The notes below the pieces were generated by a model. The model worked only from the letters and a program-made list of their open reading frames with translations. It did not search any database and had not been told where the DNA came from. Made by a program: the position numbers and the translations under genes. This document shows, one piece after another, positions 63,366-64,000 of a DNA stretch of 64,000 nt. Each line of letters begins with the position of its first letter. Positions within the stretch are counted from its first letter, which is position 1. Source of the DNA: Roseiarcus sp035606915 (GTDB taxonomy: Bacteria > Pseudomonadota > Alphaproteobacteria > Rhizobiales > Beijerinckiaceae); contig DATNDU010000112.1 in the NCBI GenBank assembly GCA_035606915.1, positions 20,443 to 84,442 on the forward strand, given 5' to 3'.

Positions 63366-64000
63366 ATGAAGCTTTCGGCTTGGCGCGCGAGTGTATTCGC
63401 GGCAGGTTTGACGGTGGCGTCGTTCGCGCTCGCCGGCTGTGACGATCAGATGGATTCCTACGGCGGCCGTTCTCTGTCGGCGATCCCGCAGAAGACGTTG
63501 ACGCTGATGGAAGACATCGGCACCACCGCCTCGGCCCCGGTGCTGTTCCGCGCCTACAAGAAGGAAGCCGTCTTCGAGGTCTGGAAGCAGAAGACGGACG
63601 GCCAATACGCGCTGCTGAAGTCCTATCCGATGTGCCGCTGGTCCGGCCAACTCGGCCCGAAGAAGCGCGAGGGCGACCGGCAGGTGCCCGAGGGCTTCTA
63701 TAAGATCACGCCCGGGCAAATGAACCCGAATTCGCACTATTACCTGTCGTTCAACGTCGGCTATCCCAACGCCTATGATCGCGCCTGGGACCGCACGGGC
63801 GCCGACATCATGGTGCACGGCATCTGCTCCTCGGCCGGCTGCTTCTCGATGACCGACCCGCAGATCGAGGAGATTTACGCCATCGCGCGCGAGGCGTTCA
63901 ACGGCGGCGAGCGCGAGATTCAGTTCCAGTCCTACCCGTTCCGCATGACGGCCGCCAACCTCGCCAAGGAGCGGCTCGACCCGAACATCGCGTTCTGGAA
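63366..64000 (+). CDS. Lipoprotein L,D-transpeptidase (YafK type), 3' end outside window
   Basis: This gene runs off the right edge. The first 211 residues show a lipoprotein signal (FALAGC, lipid-modified Cys at residue 25). The YkuD-like domain contains KSYPMCRWSGQLGPKKREGDRQVPEGFY and the catalytic motif MVHGICSSAGCFSMTD. This is the YafK-type arrangement, so it likely acts on peptidoglycan cross-links or on attached lipoproteins at the inner face of the outer membrane. ATG at 63366 follows AAGGGG at a slightly long spacing. Confidence 0.88.
   Translation, partial: MKLSAWRASVFAAGLTVASFALAGCDDQMDSYGGRSLSAIPQKTLTLMEDIGTTASAPVLFRAYKKEAVFEVWKQKTDGQYALLKSYPMCRWSGQLGPKKREGDRQVPEGFYKITPGQMNPNSHYYLSFNVGYPNAYDRAWDRTGADIMVHGICSSAGCFSMTDPQIEEIYAIAREAFNGGEREIQFQSYPFRMTAANLAKERLDPNIAFW

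Overview
The window looks like the chromosome of a GC-rich alphaproteobacterium, most likely in the order Hyphomicrobiales (Rhizobiales). Three things point there. The F0 ATP synthase cluster has the split order atpI-atpB-atpE-atpF'-atpF. IspDF and AroKB are both fused genes. The histidyl-tRNA synthetase is of the alphaproteobacterial type, and the intergenic repeats are of the kind common in that order. A more precise placement, such as a Beijerinckiaceae/Methylocystaceae relative, would be a guess. No rRNA and no CRISPR array is present. One tRNA gene (Cys) was found.

Layout. 0-4 kb (minus strand): a window-truncated RNase T2 gene with an overlapping exported partner, then the F0 cluster. 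4-13 kb: hisS, a glycosyltransferase-like gene carrying an embedded palindromic repeat, purM-purN, a LuxR/LuxI quorum-sensing unit with a third small gene, and polyphosphate kinase. 13-21 kb: a HerA-type ATPase and the sufBCDS-sufT operon, followed by an overlapping exported protein. 21-27 kb (minus strand): thiolase, methyltransferase, a short-chain dehydrogenase followed by a 22-codon ORF, a persulfide dioxygenase-rhodanese fusion and a 1-Cys peroxiredoxin. 27-30.5 kb: a tightly overlapped thiL/IMPase/epimerase/ferredoxin-like run. 30.5-34 kb: an EmrAB-type efflux operon with a MarR regulator and a clear operator.

34-48 kb: a structured leader ahead of an alpha/beta hydrolase, ispDF, and a 33-codon membrane-protein ORF. 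Next comes an AT-rich two-gene island (an exported tail-fibre-like protein and a methyltransferase). Then come aldo/keto reductase, BolA, pirin, an L,D-transpeptidase, an MBL hydrolase, a DUF983 protein and RNase R. 48-53.7 kb is a mobile-element scar zone. It holds a decayed REP-associated (Y1/HUH) transposase, a lone AT-rich AAA ATPase gene inside a 13-bp inverted repeat, a cluster of three hairpins, the aroKB fusion, and tRNA-Cys with a decapitated gene at its 3' side. 54-64 kb: exported proteins, an orphan amino-acid-binding protein and its LysR neighbour, a LacI-controlled ribose-type sugar ABC operon with a palindromic operator, an IS110 remnant and a window-truncated lipoprotein L,D-transpeptidase.

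The most unusual parts are the third gene of the luxR-luxI unit, the inverted-repeat-bounded AAA ATPase next to the dead transposase, the paired GACCCC/GGGGTC hairpins before the hydrolase, the AT-rich exported-protein island, and the two microprotein ORFs. Protein assignments rest on motif recognition by eye; no database search was possible.
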